Source of the DNA: Thermoleophilaceae bacterium | GTDB taxonomy: Bacteria > Actinomycetota > Thermoleophilia > Solirubrobacterales > Thermoleophilaceae | Length of the DNA stretch: 8,388 nucleotides | Reading direction: 5' to 3' | NCBI GenBank assembly: GCA_013696425.1 | Contig: JACCYP010000165.1 | Location: 1 to 8,388, forward strand | Part shown: piece by piece, positions 6,266-8,388 of the stretch | Layout: each line of letters begins with the position of its first letter | How positions within the stretch are numbered: the first letter of the stretch is position 1 | Translations under genes and position numbers: made by a program | The notes under the pieces: generated by a model | The model's database searches: none | What the model saw: the letters and a program-made list of their open reading frames with translations, nothing else | What the model was told of the DNA's origin: nothing

Positions 6266-7884
6266 GGCTCCTAGCCCTCCTCGCGCCGCTCGCCCCGGCG
6301 GAGCTGGTTGCCCCTGCCTCCCAGACGGAGGCGCCGGCGAACTACAAGCGCTCGGCCAAGCAGGTGATCGCGATCGCGAAACGCGACGCGAAGGTCCGTG
6401 GGGAGTACCGCTCGCACCCCAAGCTCGTTCCGAGCGCCTACACCGACGGCCCCGGCCGCTGGCAGGTGAGCTTCTTCAACGGGCGGAAGGAGCTCGCGCA
6501 GGTGCGGATCGACGATCGCACCGGCGGGGTGTTCGAGTCGTGGACGGGCCCGCAGGTGGCGTGGAAGATGGCGCGCGGCTACGAGGGCGCGTTCGGGCGC
6601 AAGGTGAACGCGCCGTACGTGTGGATTCCCTTCTGCATCCTCTTCCTCGCGCCGTTCTTCGATCCCCGCCGGCCGTTTCGGCTGCTGCACCTCGACCTGC
6701 TCGTGCTGATCGGGTTCGGGGTCTCGCACATCTTCTTCAACCGCGGCGAGATCTCGACGTCGGTGCCGCTGGTCTATCCCCTGCTGGTCTACCTGCTGCT
6801 GCGCCTGCTGTGGGCCGGATTCCGCCCGCGCGAGCGCGCGGGACCGCTCATCCCCGTGTTCCCCGTGGTCGTTGTGGCGATGGCGCTCGTGTTCCTCGTC
6901 GGCTTTCGAGTGGCGCTGAACGTGGCGGACGCGAACGTGATCGACGTGGGCTACGCGGGCGTGATCGGCGCCGACCGGATCATGGACGGCGAGGAGCTCT
7001 ATGACGGCAAGTTCCCGGAGGACAACCAGCACGGCGATACCTACGGGCCCGCCGCGTATCTGGCGTACGTTCCGTTCGAGCAGGCGCTGCCGTGGAGCGG
7101 CTCGTGGGACGACCTGCCGGCGGCGCATGCGGCGTCGGTGGCCTTCGACCTGCTCACCCTGCTCGGGCTGTTTCTGCTCGGGCGGCGGCTGCGCGACGGG
7201 CCCGCCGGCACCACGCTCGGGGTCGCGCTCGCCTACGGATGGGCCGCGTTCCCCTACTCCCTGTTCGCACTCGAATCGAACTCGAACGACTCGCTCGTGG
7301 CGCTGCTCCTTGTCGGGACGCTGCTCGTCATCACCTCCGCGCCCGCGCGCGGGGCGATGCTGGCGCTCGCCACCGCGGTCAAGTTCGCGCCCATCGCCTT
7401 GGCGCCGCTCTTCGCCACCGGCCGGGGCCCGTGGCGGCCGAAGGCCGCGGTCGGCTTCGCGCTCACGTTCGGTGCCGTGGCGGCCCTGCTCGTGCTCGCC
7501 TTCCTCCCGCCCGCGGGGCTCGAGGGCTTCTGGGACCGCACGATCGGGAACCAGCTCGACCGCGATGCGCCGTTCTCGATCTGGGGCCAGTACGAACTCC
7601 CGTCCCTCCACGCGGCGGTGAGGATCCTCGCCGTGCTGCTCGCCGCGTCCCTGGCGTTCGTACCGCGTACGCGCAGCCCGGTGCAGATCGCCGCACTGGG
7701 CGCGGCCGTGCTCCTCGCGCTCCAGCTCGGCATGACCTACTGGTTCTACCTCTACATCGTGTGGTTCTTCCCGTTCGCGCTCGTGGCGCTCTTCTCCGAG
7801 CACGCCGGTCCCGGCGCGCGGGCAGCGCTCCCCTCCGTCCCCGCCCGCGAGCGGGCGAGCGCGGAGCTCCAGCCGGTCGCTTGA
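6226..7884 (+). CDS. GT87-like membrane glycosyltransferase with signal peptide and PepSY-like N-terminal domain
   Basis: This 552-residue protein starts with a signal-like segment (ELRAKRSLLLAVGLLALLAPLAPA, possible cleavage or anchor near 25). An extracytoplasmic domain (about 39-132) follows with a PepSY-like layout: helix KQVIAIAKRDA, strand WQVSFFNG, then QVRIDDRTGGVFESW. Next come about nine to eleven membrane helices. After the helix near 208-231, the loop NVADANVIDVGYAGVIGADRIMDGEELYDG contains aspartates 235 and 240, candidate catalytic residues of GT-C enzymes; TYGPAAYLAYVPFE (272-285) and VKFAPIALAP (Lys386, Pro389) recall the YPP and KxxP motifs of GT87/DUF2029 polyprenol-phosphate mannosyltransferases. 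Such enzymes use lipid-linked sugars outside the membrane. The GTG at 6226 was chosen because it gives the signal segment exactly; the frame is open further upstream, but that part is antisense-free shadow of GtrA. The 40-bp overlap with GtrA and the TTGA overlap at the end point to coupled expression. Confidence 0.82.
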   Translation: MELRAKRSLLLAVGLLALLAPLAPAELVAPASQTEAPANYKRSAKQVIAIAKRDAKVRGEYRSHPKLVPSAYTDGPGRWQVSFFNGRKELAQVRIDDRTGGVFESWTGPQVAWKMARGYEGAFGRKVNAPYVWIPFCILFLAPFFDPRRPFRLLHLDLLVLIGFGVSHIFFNRGEISTSVPLVYPLLVYLLLRLLWAGFRPRERAGPLIPVFPVVVVAMALVFLVGFRVALNVADANVIDVGYAGVIGADRIMDGEELYDGKFPEDNQHGDTYGPAAYLAYVPFEQALPWSGSWDDLPAAHAASVAFDLLTLLGLFLLGRRLRDGPAGTTLGVALAYGWAAFPYSLFALESNSNDSLVALLLVGTLLVITSAPARGAMLALATAVKFAPIALAPLFATGRGPWRPKAAVGFALTFGAVAALLVLAFLPPAGLEGFWDRTIGNQLDRDAPFSIWGQYELPSLHAAVRILAVLLAASLAFVPRTRSPVQIAALGAAVLLALQLGMTYWFYLYIVWFFPFALVALFSEHAGPGARAALPSVPARERASAELQPVA

Positions 7885-8388
7885 GACCGCGCCGCGCCGC
7901 CGGGCCGGCGGTACTGATGGGCGCCGCGTTCCTCGTGAGTGCCGCGTTCCTGCCGTGGTCGGACGAGTCGGTGAGTGACATCCCCGTGCTCCAGGACTTC
8001 GCGCGGCTCTTCCTCGCCGGCAACCTGCCCTACGCCGACTTCCCGTTCGAGTACCCGCCGCTCGCCTGGCCGGCCCTCGCGCTGGCGGGCCTCGGTGGGA
8101 CGGCCGACCAAGACTCGTTCCTCGCCGGACTCGGCCTGCTCAACTTCGCATTCGCCCTCGCCGGGATGCTGGCGGTGGGCCGGCTCACCGACCTCGCGGG
8201 CGGGAACGGGCGGATCGCCATGTACGGCTGGGCGCTGTTCCCGCTGCTGATCGGAGCGATCGCGCGCAACCACTTCGAGATGCTCGCCGCGGCGCCGGCC
8301 GCGATCGCGATCCTGCTGGTGGCCACCGGCCGCCCGAGCGCCGGCCTCGCATTGATCGGCGCGGCGGCGATGGTGAAGCCCTTCGCGC
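7881..8388 (+). CDS. GT-C/GT87-like membrane glycosyltransferase (partial, runs off the window end)
   Basis: The frame is open for 169 codons to the window edge, so the C-terminal half or more is missing. It begins with MRPRR and a membrane helix (AVLMGAAFLVSAAFLPW), then DESVSDIPVLQDFARLFLAGNLPYADFPFEYPPLAWPALAL (28-68), which has the first-loop aspartates (33, 39) and the YxDFPxEYPP pattern typical of GT87/ArnT-like GT-C enzymes. Later come helices separated by ARNHFEMLAA (about 128-137) and a KP motif (166-167) after AGLALIGAAAMV, matching the KxxP position of the preceding gene's protein. The likely start is TTG at 7881, overlapping the previous stop as TTGA and supplying the basic N-terminus; ATG at 7917 is the alternative. 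It seems to be a diverged relative of the preceding protein without the signal/PepSY part, suggesting a paired or stepwise glycosylation role (inference). Confidence 0.8.
   Translation, partial: MRPRRAAGPAVLMGAAFLVSAAFLPWSDESVSDIPVLQDFARLFLAGNLPYADFPFEYPPLAWPALALAGLGGTADQDSFLAGLGLLNFAFALAGMLAVGRLTDLAGGNGRIAMYGWALFPLLIGAIARNHFEMLAAAPAAIAILLVATGRPSAGLALIGAAAMVKPFA

Noticed and set aside
6271..7803. A 510-codon open frame on the minus strand opposite the GT87-like gene
   Set aside because: Its translation is a low-complexity mix of Arg, Glu, Gln and His with no recognisable fold, and the + strand frame has clear membrane helices and family motifs. Long antisense frames are expected at this GC content.
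3718..8388. A defence, phage or mobile-element reading of the + strand operon
   Set aside because: There is no integrase, transposase, toxin, nuclease-helicase pair or flanking repeat, and composition is uniform with the rest of the window. The genes fit envelope and housekeeping roles.

Overview
The window is high-GC DNA (about 70% by eye), with strong G/C preference at third codon positions, GTG and TTG starts alongside ATG, and tightly packed genes. Together with the gene types (a BFN/DUF151 nuclease, an ARO8-like aminotransferase, a PepSY-like/GT87 membrane protein), this suggests a chromosomal segment of an actinobacterium, perhaps of the Thermoleophilia/Solirubrobacterales type. That placement is inference from composition and gene style. 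I see no RNA gene, IS element, CRISPR array, phage gene or clear terminator, and the only gene-free stretches are about 25 bp or shorter.

Region 1 (1-1355, + strand): the last codons of an upstream gene overlap by 4 bp a GT-A-fold glycosyltransferase-like gene that resembles the DUF707 family. A bifunctional nuclease domain (DUF151) gene follows.

Region 2 (1352-3693, - strand): a two-gene operon reads toward region 1. It holds a fold-type-I PLP aminotransferase followed, through a TTGA stop/start overlap, by a D-alanine--D-alanine ligase with its catalytic residues intact. The ligase and nuclease genes end tail-to-tail on the same CTAG palindrome.

Region 3 (3718-8388, + strand): separated from the aminotransferase start by only 24 bp, a tight run of five genes encodes a DUF4126-type membrane protein, a cytosolic alkaline-phosphatase-superfamily phosphodiesterase, a GtrA-family membrane protein, a signal-peptide/PepSY-like protein fused to a GT87-like GT-C membrane glycosyltransferase, and a second GT-C-like membrane protein cut by the window end. 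GtrA proteins commonly accompany polyprenyl-phosphate-sugar pathways and GT-C enzymes use such lipid-linked donors, so the last three genes plausibly form an envelope-glycosylation module. The substrate is unknown.

Several true starts lie well inside longer open frames (3718, 5789, 6226, 2311), and the last gene is open at the window edge. I found no clearly novel defence or mobile system. The best leads are the PepSY-GT87 fusion, the phosphodiesterase-GtrA-GT-C module, the bacterial DUF707-like protein and the extreme gene compaction.
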